Assembly: GCA_958295895.1 (NCBI GenBank)
Contig: CATQHI010000019.1
Location: 1-64,000, forward strand
DNA length: 64,000 nt
Direction of reading: 5' to 3'
Source: Saprospiraceae bacterium
GTDB taxonomy: Bacteria > Bacteroidota > Bacteroidia > Chitinophagales > Saprospiraceae
Part shown: piece by piece, positions 18,207 through 27,835 of the stretch
Layout: the number at the start of each line of letters is the position of its first letter
Numbering within the stretch: position 1 is the stretch's first letter
The notes under the pieces: generated by a model
Databases searched by the model: none
What the model was told of the DNA's origin: nothing
The model's input: the letters and a program-made list of their open reading frames with translations, nothing else
Position numbers and translations under genes: made by a program

Positions 18207-18650
18207 CTACTTACGCAGCTTAATCTCAATCACCCCATTAGCCCCCTGCATACCGTACAGGTTCGTATCGCTCACGTTCTTAAGCACCCGTACGCGGGCA
18301 ATCTCATTGACATCGATGGTGGAGTATACCGCGCCGAAGTTGCTCCCTAGAATTGTGCCATTTACGACGAAGAGCGGGGTGGCGTCGGCCTGGAAGTTGA
18401 CGTCGCCACGGATGCGGATTACTGCTTCGGGTCCGCTGCCGCGCACGGAGACCCCCGATACCCGCCGCAGGTAAGAAGTGAGGTCTACTCCGGATTCGGC
18501 CGCGTTGACCTCCACGGTGTTACTGCCCCGGGAGGTTTCGATGGCCCGGCGGGCGCGGGCATCGTCCCGCTGCTGGGTGGTACGGGGGGCGGTAGGGGTA
18601 CAGGCGGTGAGGCCTACAACTAGCAGCGCGAGGTAGAGTGAAAGTCGCAT
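18207..18650 (-). CDS. TonB plug-domain lipoprotein without a barrel
   Basis: 147 residues. A lipoprotein signal peptide ends VVGLTAC, then a Thr/Arg-rich linker leads to a stand-alone TonB-dependent receptor plug domain: DLTSYLRRVSGVSVRG, VIRIRGDV, PLFVVNGTILG, VNEIARVRVLKNVSDTNLYGMQGANGVIEI. No beta-barrel follows. Such short proteins occur in Bacteroidota; the function is unknown. A TACCTTTA -7 box lies 2 nt before the ATG. Confidence 0.85.
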   Translation of the reverse strand: MRLSLYLALLVVGLTACTPTAPRTTQQRDDARARRAIETSRGSNTVEVNAAESGVDLTSYLRRVSGVSVRGSGPEAVIRIRGDVNFQADATPLFVVNGTILGSNFGAVYSTIDVNEIARVRVLKNVSDTNLYGMQGANGVIEIKLRK

Positions 18651-18652
18651 AG

Positions 18653-18660
18653 TAAAGGTA
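18653..18660 (-). promoter_or_regulatory. -7 box (TACCTTTA) ahead of the plug lipoprotein gene
   Basis: TACCTTTA, then CT and ATG at 18650. One mismatch to TAnnTTTG; implies a transcript starting at the start codon. Confidence 0.4.
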
Positions 18661-18757
18661 TTGCTTGATCGAACGTCTCAAGATAACGAATCGGGGGCGG
18701 GCTTTGTGACCTCCGGCAGACGGCTGAGTAGTCGGTGGCCTATGATCGGGCGGTTCG

Positions 18758-18765
18758 TACTTTTG
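18758..18765 (+). promoter_or_regulatory. -7 box (TACTTTTG) of thrS
   Basis: Perfect match to TAnnTTTG, 44 nt before the thrS ATG. No convincing -33 element. Confidence 0.45.
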
Positions 18766-18809
18766 CGCTTCCATCCTGCGCTCGTAGGCAGGTGCAAACT
18801 GAACTTTCG

Positions 18810-20731
18810 ATGATCGACATCACCCTCCCCGACGGCAGCGTCCGCCAATTCGAAGCCGGTAGTAGCGCCATGGACGTGGCTCAGAGCATCTCCTCCGGCC
18901 TGGCCCGCAACGTACTCAGTGCCCGCGTCAACGGCACCATCATTGACGCCGACCGGCCCATCGAGCAGGATGCGCGCGTGGAACTGCTGACCTGGAACGA
19001 TCAGGGGGGTAAAGAAACCTTCTGGCACAGCACCGCTCACCTGATGGCCGAGGCCCTGGAGGAGCTCTACCCGGGCGTGAAATTAGGCATCGGACCGGCC
19101 GTGGAGAACGGCTTTTACTACGACATTGACACCGGCGACCGGTCCATCAGCTCCGAGGACCTACCGCGGATCGAGGAAAAGATGCTGGAGCTGGCCCGCC
19201 GCAAGGTCGACTACGTGCGCAGGGACGTGAGTAAGGCCGAGGCCGTAGCCTACTTCGAGGAAAAGCAGGACCCCTACAAACTGGAATTACTGGAGCGGCT
19301 CAGCGACGGCAGTATCACCTTCTACACCCAGGGCAATTTCACCGACCTCTGCCGGGGACCCCACATTGCCAACACCGGGGCCATCAAGGCCATCAAACTG
19401 ATGAAGGTGGCCGGGGCCTACTGGCTGGGTGACGAGAAACGGCCGCAGCTTACCCGTATCTACGGTATTTCCTTTCCTAAAGCTAAGGAGCTCAAGGAAT
19501 ACCTAGATATGCTGGAGGAGGCCAGGAAGCGCGACCACCGTAAGCTGGGCCAGGAGTTGGAGCTCTTCATGTTCAGCGAAAAGGTCGGGGCCGGCCTACC
19601 CATGTGGCTGCCTAAGGGAGCCCAACTGCGCGAGCGGCTCGTCAACTACCTCAAAGAGCGGCAGGAAAGCGCTGGCTACCAGCAGGTCGTCACCCCCCAC
19701 ATCGGTAAGAAGGAGCTCTACGTGACCAGCGGCCACTGGGAGAAGTACGGCGCGGACAGCTTTCAGCCCATCAAGACCCCCCGGGAGGGCGAGGAGTTCA
19801 TGCTCAAACCCATGAACTGCCCCCACCACTGCGAGATGTATAAATTTCGCCCCCGGAGCTACCGGGAGCTGCCCCTGCGGCTGGCCGAGTTCGGCACCGT
19901 ATACCGCTACGAGCAAACCGGCGAGCTGCACGGACTGAGCCGGGTGCGGGGCTTCACCCAGGATGATGCCCACATCTTCTGCATGCCCTCCCAGGTAAAG
20001 GGGGAATTCCTGGCCGTGGTCGACATCGTGCGCGAGGTGCTCGGCATGATCGGCTTCGACGACGTCACCGCCCAGATCTCCCTGCGCGATCCCGAGACCC
20101 CCGATAAGTACATCGGCTCCGAGGCCAACTGGGATGCCGCCGAGCAGGCCATCATTGACGCCTGTAAGGAGATTGACATGCAGACGGTAAAGGTCTACGG
20201 CGAGGCGGCCTTCTACGGTCCTAAGCTCGACTTCATGGTCCGCGACGCGCTGGGCCGGCAGTGGCAGCTCGGTACGGTACAGGTGGACTACAACCTTCCC
20301 GATAAATTCGAGCTGGAGTACATCGGCCCCGACAACCAGCCGCACCGGCCGGTGATGATTCACCGCGCCCCCTTCGGCTCCCTGGAACGCTTCACCAGCA
20401 TTCTGATCGAGCACACCGGCGGCAAGTTTCCGCTCTGGCTGGCTCCGGAGCAGATCGCCATCCTACCCATCAGCGAGAAGTTCAACGCCTACAGCGCCGA
20501 GGTACTCGCCGAGCTGGCGCAGCACGACATCCGCGGCTCCGTCGACGACCGCAACGAGACCATCGGCCGCAAGATTCGCGATACCGAACTGCGGCGGGTG
20601 CCCTTCATGCTGATCGTCGGGGAGAAGGAGGCCGAGTCCGGGCAGGTGGCCGTGCGGGTGCAGGGGGAAGGCGACCGGGGGGGGGATGTCGGTGGGGGGA
20701 GTTTGTCGAGTTTTTTAAGGAGCAGGTGTGA
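18810..20731 (+). CDS. thrS: Threonyl-tRNA synthetase (two apparent frameshifts near the 3' end)
   Basis: Class II synthetase charging tRNA-Thr. TGS domain ([19 protein letters not shown]), editing domain with [10 protein letters not shown], zinc/catalytic core with [12 protein letters not shown], and an anticodon-binding domain. A longer frame starts at 18735, but ATG 18810 fits the family. After [12 protein letters not shown] the annotated frame runs on to 20768 with unrelated sequence. Dropping one G from the G9 run (20677-20685) and one from the G6 run (20694-20699) gives [16 protein letters not shown] and TGA at 20729-20731, a normal 639-residue end. The gene must work in the cell, so sequence error is the simplest cause. 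Confidence 0.93.
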
Positions 20732-20827
20732 GATATGCGATATGCGATTCTCGATATGCGAGGTCTGAGGTAGCTACCGCTGTTGTCTGCTCGCATATCA
20801 GGCAGCGCATATCGAGTATCGCATATC
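20730..20827 (+). repeat. ~110-bp palindromic repeat element, copy B
   Basis: Starts inside the corrected thrS stop codon (GTGTGA then GATATGCGATATGCG) and ends with TCGAGTATCGCATATCC just before the GtrA stop at 20829. It shares order, orientation relative to the upstream gene and the central GCTACCGCTGTTG with the copy at 6370-6482. Confidence 0.85.
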
Positions 20828-20828
20828 C

Positions 20829-21191
20829 TTACTCCCCTTCAAACACCCGCCGCTTCCCATAATAATTATAAAAAAACACCACCCCCGTAGCCACCAGCTT
20901 AATGCCCCATTCTCGATCCCCAAGCAGCGGGAAGAAGTGAAGCCCGTACACGATGGCTGCATCCAGTAACAGACCGCCTATGCTGACCACCATGCTAAGT
21001 AAAAAGGCGGAGCGTAGCGAGCGGCGTAGTTCGAAGACGAAGTAGCGTTGCAGAAAAAAGTTGAGCACCACACTGCTAGAGTACGCAACGACCGTGGCGG
21101 GCACCGGGGGCAGGAAGCGGTCGACCAGCAGCAGGTACAGGCCGTAGTTGATGGCCGTGGCAATGAGTCCGGTCAGGGCGTATTTTCTCAC
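20829..21191 (-). CDS. GtrA family membrane protein
   Basis: 120 residues, four transmembrane helices, with the GtrA pattern FALTG-like KYALTGLIATAINYGLYLLL, LNFFLQRYFVF and the C-terminal YNYYGKRRVF. GtrA proteins are associated with transfer of lipid-linked sugars across the inner membrane. Its ATG overlaps the nucleotidase stop by 4 bp, so it belongs to the operon that begins with the RND adaptor, an unusual neighbour for it. Confidence 0.85.
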   Translation of the reverse strand: MRKYALTGLIATAINYGLYLLLVDRFLPPVPATVVAYSSSVVLNFFLQRYFVFELRRSLRSAFLLSMVVSIGGLLLDAAIVYGLHFFPLLGDREWGIKLVATGVVFFYNYYGKRRVFEGE

Positions 21192-21737
21192 CCTTCCTGC
21201 GCGAGCTGCGCCCGGTGTAACTCGCGGAAGTAGTCGCGGATCTCGAGCCAGGTGTCAAACCGCGGGTAGTCAGTGTCGAGTAGGGCGTTGTGGCTCGCGG
21301 TGAAGAGCAGCCCCTGCCCGTTGAAGCCGGCCAGATTGGTCACCTTATCGTCGATCATGTAGTCGCCGTGCACAATACTCTTGTTGCCACAAAAGACGAT
21401 ACGCTCCCAGTGCACGAAGGGCATGTGCTCCTCCAGCCATTCCCATTTGTCGGTAAAGCTGTGCTTGAACTCGGTAGCCGCCGTGACGATATACACCTCG
21501 TAGCGCTCGTACAACTCCTGCACCACCTCACCGGCGCCCTTCATCATCGGTAGATGACGAAAAAAAACCCGGCTCGTGTAGTGCCTCGCGAATGCCCTCC
21601 ACGCCCGGAAGATCGTAGATGCGCTTGCCGGCATAGGTGGCCGGGTCGATGGACTTACCGTAGCGGGTTTCGTACAGTTCGTGGTAGCGCTGGTAGTTAT
21701 CTACCATCACCTCGTCCATGTCGATACAAATACGCAT
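21188..21737 (-). CDS. 5'(3')-deoxyribonucleotidase (apparent frameshift)
   Basis: HAD-type nucleotidase of the NT5C family that dephosphorylates deoxyribonucleotides. Frame 1 carries the nucleophile motif ICIDMDEVMVDN and runs to HEPGFF. The rest, RHLPMMKGAGEVVQELYER, the IVTAATE motif II and DDKVTNLAGFNGQGLLFTA motif IV, is in another frame. Removing one base from the A8 run at 21560-21567 (T8 on the coding strand) joins them into 182 residues, normal for the family. The start overlaps the RND stop by one base (TAATG) and the stop overlaps the GtrA start. Confidence 0.85.
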
Positions 21738-24700
21738 TACACGATTCCTTTACTGCCTTCGCTTCCGTAGCCTTCGTCCTCCAGCTCCTTGTAGGCGGGT
21801 TCTACTTCGTGGTAATCGGGCGTGCCCCCCCTGGTGGATCGGTGCCAGGCCACGCGGGCCCGATTGAGGAGCACCATCAGCGAGGGCAGCAGAAGCAGCA
21901 AGACCAGCGTAGAGGCCAGCAGACCGAAGGCCACCGACACTGCCATGGGGATGAGGAACTGCGCCTGCCGGCTCTTTTCCAGCAGCAGCGGGGCCAGACC
22001 GGCAAAGGTCGTTACGGAGGTCAGTAGGATAGGCCGGAAGCGGCTGTGGCCCGCATCGTTGAGCGCATCCATCATGCTCATGCCGCTGCGGATGTTGTCG
22101 TTGTAGGTGGCGATGAAGACCAGTCCGTCGTTGACGATGATACCCACCAGGGCAATAATACCCAGAAAGGAGAACAGCGAGATCGGCTTGCCCATCAGCC
22201 AGTGGCCGAAGACCACCCCGATGATGCCGAAGGGGCAGTAGAAAGAACAGCACCGAGGCCTGCCCGATGGAGCGGAAGGTCAGGGCCACCACGAAGAACA
22301 TCAGTGCTAGCACTACCGGCAGTACGATCGACACCGAAGCGGCCGTCTTCTCCTGATTACGCACCTGCCCATCGGAAACGGTGGATACACCGGGGAAGTC
22401 GGCCAGTACGCGGGGAATGATCTCCTCACTCACCAGCGCATTGACGTCCGTGACCGAGACAGCGTTATTGGCTACGTCGGCCTCTACTTTCACCTCCCGC
22501 TTACCGTCAGTATGGTTAATGGCAATCACGCCGCGCTGGGGTTCCAGATTGACGATCTCGCTGATGGGATACTCGCCGCCGCCCGGTAGGCGGATGCGCA
22601 TGTTGTTCAGGTCGGCGATGCTGCGGCGGCTGTCCTCGCCGTAGCGCAGCCACACACGTACCTCGTCCTCGCCACGCTGCAACCGCTGGGCCTCGGCGCC
22701 GAAAAAGGCGGCGCGTACCTGTCCGACGATGTCCTGTAGGTCAAGTCCTAGATAACGGGCTTTTTCCTTCAACGTGATGTTGATCTCCCGCAACCCCGCC
22801 TGGTCGTTGTCGACCACATCGGTGAGCTCGGCCATCTGTTCCAGTTCGGATTTGACCTCGGCGGTAGCTTTCTCCAGTTCTTCGATGTCGCTACCCACCA
22901 GGCTTACGCTCACGGGCTTACCAAAGAAGGAGCGGCCGCCGTAGCTCAGGATCTCTGCTTCGTCAATCTGCCCCACCTCGTCGCGAATGGCGTTCTGCAC
23001 GTCGCGAAGGGCCACGTCTCCCCGCTCCTCCCCGGGCAGGAGGGCTACGGTAGCCGAGCCTTGGTAGGTGGTAGGGCCTACCTTGACCTCGATACGCTCT
23101 ACTAGCTCACGCCCGTCGTCAAAGACCTCGGAGCTCATGCGCTCGTTGACCCGCTCGGCGGCCGCGGCGATGCGCTCCAGGATGGCCTGGGTCTTCTCCT
23201 CCGGCGTACCGGCGGGGAGTTGCAGGGTGACCGATACGTCATCGCCCTCGATGATGGGAAAAAAGGTCGTCTTTACAATACCGGCCCGCACGACGCCGAT
23301 GCTCAGAAAAAGCACGGCCAGACAGAGCGACAGCGTAATGAACTTATACCGCATCGTCCAGGCCAGCACCGGCGCGTAGAGCGTATCGCGCAGGAAGTTC
23401 ATCAGCCCATCGAATTTGCGCTGGATCCAGTTGGGCTCCACGCCTTTGTCCAACGCGTGGGAGTGGGCCACGTGAGTGGGCAGGATCACCGCGCCCTCGA
23501 TCAGCGAAAAGATCAGCGAGAAAATGACCACGATGGCCATCTCGCGAAAGAAATCACCCAGTGTGCCGTCGATAAAAAAGAAACTGGAAAAGGCGATGAC
23601 GGTGGTAAGGATGGCCGCGAAGACCGCACTGAGCACATCCGTCGTGCCGGTGATGGCAGCCTTGATGCGCGGTATCCCCTTTTCGTGGTAGCTGTAGATA
23701 TTCTCCCCGATCACGATACCGTCGTCGACCAGGATACCGATCACGATGATCATCCCGAAGAGGGAAATAACGTTCAGGGTCACGTCTAGCGCATTGGCGA
23801 TAATAAACATGCCGGCGAAACTGATCGGAATGGACAGGGCCACCCAGAAGGCCAGTCGCCAGTGTAGAAACACCGCCAGCAGTATGGCGACGATGAAAAA
23901 GCCCTGAATGCCGTTGGTCTGTAGGGTATGCATCCGCTGCCGCAGCGTTACGCTAGCGTCGCTGATCACCGTGGCCTGGATGTTGGTATTTTCCGTGTTG
24001 AATTCCTCCAGGTATTCCTTTACCGCATCTGTGATGAAGAGCATGTCCTCCTCCAGGGTGTTCTGCACCTCCACACTCACGCTTGGGGTGCCGTCGAGGT
24101 AGGCCCGGTCGGGCTGATCGGCCCAGCGGTCACGCACGGTAGCTACTTGACTCAGGCGTACGGTACCACCCGCCGGCGTGGTTTTTACCACGATGTCCTT
24201 GAGCCCGTCGGCGTAGTATTCCTTGTTACGAGCCCGGAGCAGTAGCTCCTCCTCGGTACCCTTCACCGTGCCCCCGGTAATGTCTACGTTGGTGCGGCGC
24301 ACTGCATCGGCTGCCTCCTGGAAGGTGAGCCCGTAGGCCTGTAGGTCCTCTTCGCGAAAGGCAATCTCGATCTCCTCATCCGGAAAACCCGAGAGCTCCA
24401 CCTTGGAGAGGCCGTCGATGGCCAACAGGTCATCCTCCACCTGTCGGGCCGCCGTCTTGAGCGCGCCTAGGTTCACCCCCTCGCCGGCTAACGCGAAGGT
24501 GATGGCTCGCCCCAGCTGCTCCTGCTTAAAGATTACCGGCGGCTCCATGCCCACCGGGAAGCTGTTGATGCGGTCTACCTCGTTCTTTACGTCCTGTAGG
24601 ATTAGGTCGGTATCGTAACCCTTGAGCACCTCTACAGTCACCCGTCCGCTATTTTCGGAGCTTACGCTGGTATAGCGCTCCACGCCGGTCAGACCCTTCA

Positions 24701-24914
24701 GATTCTCCTCGATCTTATTGACGATGCCTTCTTCGACCTCCTCGGGGCTGGCGCCGGGGTAGATCACCTGGATGTTGATCACCCGGCTCGGAAACTCCGG
24801 AAAAAAGGTCGACTTCATCTGCCACAGGCTTAGCCCCCCCATCACGAGCAGGCCAAACATTAGCAGGTTGGCCGCTACGGGGTACTTGACGAAGTACTGA
24901 ATAAATCCTTTCAT
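21737..24914 (-). CDS. RND efflux pump inner-membrane permease (AcrB/HAE type, apparent frameshift)
   Basis: Proton-driven RND transporter, about 1058 residues after correction. Two six-helix halves with periplasmic loops; the proton-relay pair is visible as VIGILVDDGIVIGENIYSY in helix 4, and the second half has the GIIVNDGLVFIATYNDN counterpart. The frame breaks at VLFFLLP (22232-22235, a GGGG run on the plus strand). Removing one base restores PFGIIGVVFGHWLMGKP and the rest of helices 11-12. It works with the adaptor encoded 9 bp upstream; an outer-membrane channel gene is not adjacent. Confidence 0.92.
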
Positions 24915-24923
24915 AACGACTGC

Positions 24924-26117
24924 TTACTTCAGGCTACCGGTAGTGGAAGTGGTGGACTCGCTGGCGGTTTCGGTATCTACCTCCACGGTAGGGTTATCGA
25001 TCTTTACCCGCATGCCCTCGAAGGCTCCGGCCACCGTGCCGGTGACCAGCTCGGTACCGTCGGGCAGTCCACTTACGAGCACCGTGCTGCGGTTTGATTT
25101 ACGCACCATCACGGGCTGTAGATTCAGCAGCGTATCGTCGCGCACTACGTACACCTCGCGCTCGTCGATGAGTAGGTTGCGGTCGATTTCGACTACGCCC
25201 TCCAGGACGCGAGCAGCGGCTTCTCCGCGCATATACATCCCCTCACGCAGCTCCTTGCCGCTCACGCCCACGAAGACCTCCACGGTCTGAGAGCCGGCGT
25301 CGATCTGGTTGCCAATGCGGCGTATCTCCCCGGTCCATTCCCCCGTAATGTCCTCACTATACATACTCACCTGACCGCCCACCTTGAGGTAGTTCAGGTC
25401 GGAGAGCGGCACGGTGGCCACTAGCTCGTAGTAGCCTGTGGCCATCAGCTCGCCCAGGATCTGCCCGGGGCGCACCACGGCCCCCTCGTCAATATTGACG
25501 GCGGTCAGTACACCCGAGAAGGGGGCGTAGATGACGTACTTGCTCAGCCGCTCCTCGGCACTCTTGATGGTGTAATACTGACTGTACAGGTTGCGCCCGG
25601 CCACGAAGAGTTTTTCCTGCCGATCCACCGCCGTGGGCAGTTCGGGCAGTGGCTTATCTACGTCGAAGTCCGCCAGGTAGGCCTCCCAGGCCGCGAAGCT
25701 CTGGGGATAGTCGATCTTTAGATCGGGCATGATCTGGGCGATACTGTTGAGCAGACTGGCCTTCTGCGACTGTAGGTTCAGCCGCGGCTCGTCGTCGTCG
25801 ATGCGTAGAATCACACTACCCTTCCCGAAGTAGGTGCCCTCCTTAAGCGGCCGGCCGGTCTCCTCTACCGCACCGCCCACCTCGCTGTAGAGTTCGATCT
25901 TGTTATAGGCCTGTAGCCGCCCCTGCACGTCCAGCGTCGTCGCCAGATCGGCGTTCGTTACCCGGCGGGTCTCTACGGCCTTCACGCGCTTGACGACCTC
26001 CTTTTTGGGCGCCTCCTCCTTAAGCGAAGCGAGGTACTGCATACCGAAAAATCCGAGGCAGACAATGCCGAGACCCAGCAACGCCTTGAGAATGTTATTA
26101 ATCGTACTACGTTTCAT
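24924..26117 (-). CDS. RND periplasmic adaptor subunit (MFP)
   Basis: 397 residues, N-terminal membrane anchor (about 7-27), then barrel-sandwich halves (LQAYNKIELYSEVGGAVEETG and VIYAPFSGVLTAVNIDEGAVV), a short helical hairpin and a beta-barrel (YYELVATVPLSDLNYLKVG). ATG at 26117 (MKRSTINNILKALLG) fits better than the longer frame from 26174. The C-terminus ends in a Ser/Thr-rich tail. First gene of the RND-nucleotidase-GtrA operon. Confidence 0.9.
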   Translation of the reverse strand: MKRSTINNILKALLGLGIVCLGFFGMQYLASLKEEAPKKEVVKRVKAVETRRVTNADLATTLDVQGRLQAYNKIELYSEVGGAVEETGRPLKEGTYFGKGSVILRIDDDEPRLNLQSQKASLLNSIAQIMPDLKIDYPQSFAAWEAYLADFDVDKPLPELPTAVDRQEKLFVAGRNLYSQYYTIKSAEERLSKYVIYAPFSGVLTAVNIDEGAVVRPGQILGELMATGYYELVATVPLSDLNYLKVGGQVSMYSEDITGEWTGEIRRIGNQIDAGSQTVEVFVGVSGKELREGMYMRGEAAARVLEGVVEIDRNLLIDEREVYVVRDDTLLNLQPVMVRKSNRSTVLVSGLPDGTELVTGTVAGAFEGMRVKIDNPTVEVDTETASESTTSTTGSLK

Positions 26118-26198
26118 GCTGAGTCTTTGGCAAACAGAAAACCAAACCGCCCAATCCACGTACGGTTGCGACACCCCCGCGGCAGGCTAAAGATACAG

Positions 26199-26219
26199 TG
26201 GGCGGGGCCGCAGGTGCAC
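26199..26219 (+). repeat. Dispersed GC-rich repeat, intergenic copy
   Basis: GGGCGGGGCCGCAGGTGCAC, flanked by ACAGTG and CACTGT so that the core sits inside a small inverted repeat. Lies between the TauE/SafE stop and the RND adaptor start. Confidence 0.85.
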
Positions 26220-26230
26220 TGTCAGTACAA

Positions 26231-26247
26231 CGCGGCTTCCGGCCGCG
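26231..26247. repeat. Hairpin repeat CGCGGCTTCCGGCCGCG
   Basis: Near-perfect palindrome. A variant, CGCGGCCTCCGGCCGCG, is at 57510-57526. Lies 5 nt after the TauE/SafE stop and may act as its terminator or RNA-stabilising hairpin. Confidence 0.65.
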
Positions 26248-26252
26248 CTGGC

Positions 26253-27014
26253 CTACAAAAACGCCTTAGCAATAGCCCCCAAAATCACTATCACCAGCAG
26301 CCGGTAGGCCCACACCCCCGCCCGCGGGTGATTGGCCGCGTACCTGGCCGTCAGGTACCCCCCCACCGTCTGCCCCACCGCCATCAGCAGGCCCATCGGC
26401 CAATCGATGATACCCCGCCAGGCAAAGATGGCTACGGCAATGCCGGTGTAGATCGTCACCACGATCCCCTTCACCACGTTGGCCTGGATGATCTCGTACT
26501 TGGCCACCAGCACCATCAGGGCCAGGAAAAAAATGCCCATGCCCATCTGGATGAAGCCCCCGTAAACTCCCATCGCAAAGAAGGCGGGCACGGCCACCCA
26601 GAGGGAGAGGGACGCTTCCGGGTGGGTCGCCACCAGCCAGCGCTTCGGATTGACCAGCACTACGGCCAGCATCACCACGAGCAGGTAGCGGAAGATGGTG
26701 CGGAAAGTGGCGTTATCGACGATCAGGCTCAGCCAGATGCCGAGGATGGCGCCCAGACTGGTCAGTACCACGATCAGCCACATCTCCCGCTGCCGCCCGG
26801 CGGTCACCCGCAGCCGGCCCGCCCGGTAAAAGGCCCAGGTGCCGGCCGCCCCCTGGGTCACGATACCCACCCGGTTGGTGGCGTTGGCTACGTCGGCGGG
26901 TAGGCCAAGTACTTCCATCAGGATCGTCAGCGTAATGGCCGAGCCGTTACCCGCCAGAGTGTTGATGGCCCCGGCCAGGGTGGCGCCCAGGAGGGCAATG
27001 AGGTAGGCTACCAT
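26253..27014 (-). CDS. TauE/SafE family sulfite exporter-like membrane protein
   Basis: 253 residues with about eight hydrophobic segments; N-terminal half carries GAINTLAGNGSAITL, typical of TauE/SafE proteins, and an equivalent appears in the second half as GVYGGFIQMGMGIFFL. The family exports sulfite, sulfoacetate or similar organosulfur anions; the substrate here is unknown. ATG 27014 overlaps the RDD gene's stop (TGATG), so a longer upstream frame is not needed. Confidence 0.85.
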   Translation of the reverse strand: MVAYLIALLGATLAGAINTLAGNGSAITLTILMEVLGLPADVANATNRVGIVTQGAAGTWAFYRAGRLRVTAGRQREMWLIVVLTSLGAILGIWLSLIVDNATFRTIFRYLLVVMLAVVLVNPKRWLVATHPEASLSLWVAVPAFFAMGVYGGFIQMGMGIFFLALMVLVAKYEIIQANVVKGIVVTIYTGIAVAIFAWRGIIDWPMGLLMAVGQTVGGYLTARYAANHPRAGVWAYRLLVIVILGAIAKAFL

Positions 27015-27751
27015 CAGCGGGTGAGTACGATGTAGTCCAGGAGGAGCGCCTCGAGAAAATCCTCCGTCGAGCCCTTGACGTCCTGCGCATCGAGCTCCAA
27101 CAACTGCATCATCTTTGCGGCCAGCTCGGAGAGTGCCTGCCGGTGGGCGGCATTGCGGTAGCGGCGGTACCGCAGGATGCACTGCTTGACGACCAGCATG
27201 TCCTCATCCGTCATCCGCTGCACGGCCGGATAGCGGGCCGCGTGCTGCTCGCGGTTGCGAATGGTGAGGATGTCGGCCAGCGTCACCCCCCCAAAACCCA
27301 CGGTATTGATCACCACGGTACCGGCGATGAGGTCGCCCAGCCGCTGATTGCGCCGCCCGGTGAGGATGAACAGAATGGCTAGCATACCCAGCGTAAAGAT
27401 GGCATCCGGGATCAGGAACACCGCCCGCACCAGAAAGTCGGCCGGCGTGGGGTCGCGCCCGTCGAGCCGGATGACCCGGAGCCGCAACAGTTTTTTGCCC
27501 GCCGTCTGCCCCCGGCTCAGCATCTCCCAAAAAAAGAAGTACAGCAGAGTAAAGAAGAGCGGACCGAATACGAAGAACACGGCATCGCTGTACGGTAGTA
27601 ATCCGACCGACTCGACAAAAAAGACCAGTAGCAGGTAGGTGACGGTAATGACGATCAGGTCGATCAGAAAGGCACCGATGCGCGAGCCTAGCGAGGCCGT
27701 CTCGTAGTCAATACGGACGTTCTGGGTGGTGTGGATCGTAACGGCGGCCAT
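27014..27751 (-). CDS. RDD family membrane protein
   Basis: 245 residues. RDD signature residues are visible: SLGSRIGAFLIDLIVI, RGQTAGKKLLRLRVIRLDG and RNQRLGDLIAGTVVI, with four hydrophobic segments in the first 145 residues. The C-terminal 100 residues are soluble, helical and charged (RYRRYRNAAHRQALSELAAKM). RDD proteins are proposed ion exchangers or membrane accessory proteins. Coupled to the TauE/SafE gene. A TAACTTCG box at 27760-27767 precedes it. Confidence 0.85.
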   Translation of the reverse strand: MAAVTIHTTQNVRIDYETASLGSRIGAFLIDLIVITVTYLLLVFFVESVGLLPYSDAVFFVFGPLFFTLLYFFFWEMLSRGQTAGKKLLRLRVIRLDGRDPTPADFLVRAVFLIPDAIFTLGMLAILFILTGRRNQRLGDLIAGTVVINTVGFGGVTLADILTIRNREQHAARYPAVQRMTDEDMLVVKQCILRYRRYRNAAHRQALSELAAKMMQLLELDAQDVKGSTEDFLEALLLDYIVLTR

Positions 27752-27759
27752 GGGCGGGG

Positions 27760-27767
27760 CGAAGTTA
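27760..27767 (-). promoter_or_regulatory. -7-like box (TAACTTCG) of the RDD gene
   Basis: One mismatch to TAnnTTTG; ends 8 nt before ATG 27751. Confidence 0.3.
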
Positions 27768-27835
27768 CTAAACCCTTAAAGGCCCCGGCGGTGTACACTT
27801 GTGCAGAGGCCCCGCCGTTGTAGCTTCTCCGTGGC

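Noticed and set aside
18786..18799. GGCAGGTGCAAACTG before thrS
   Set aside because: Only the right half of the repeat matches.
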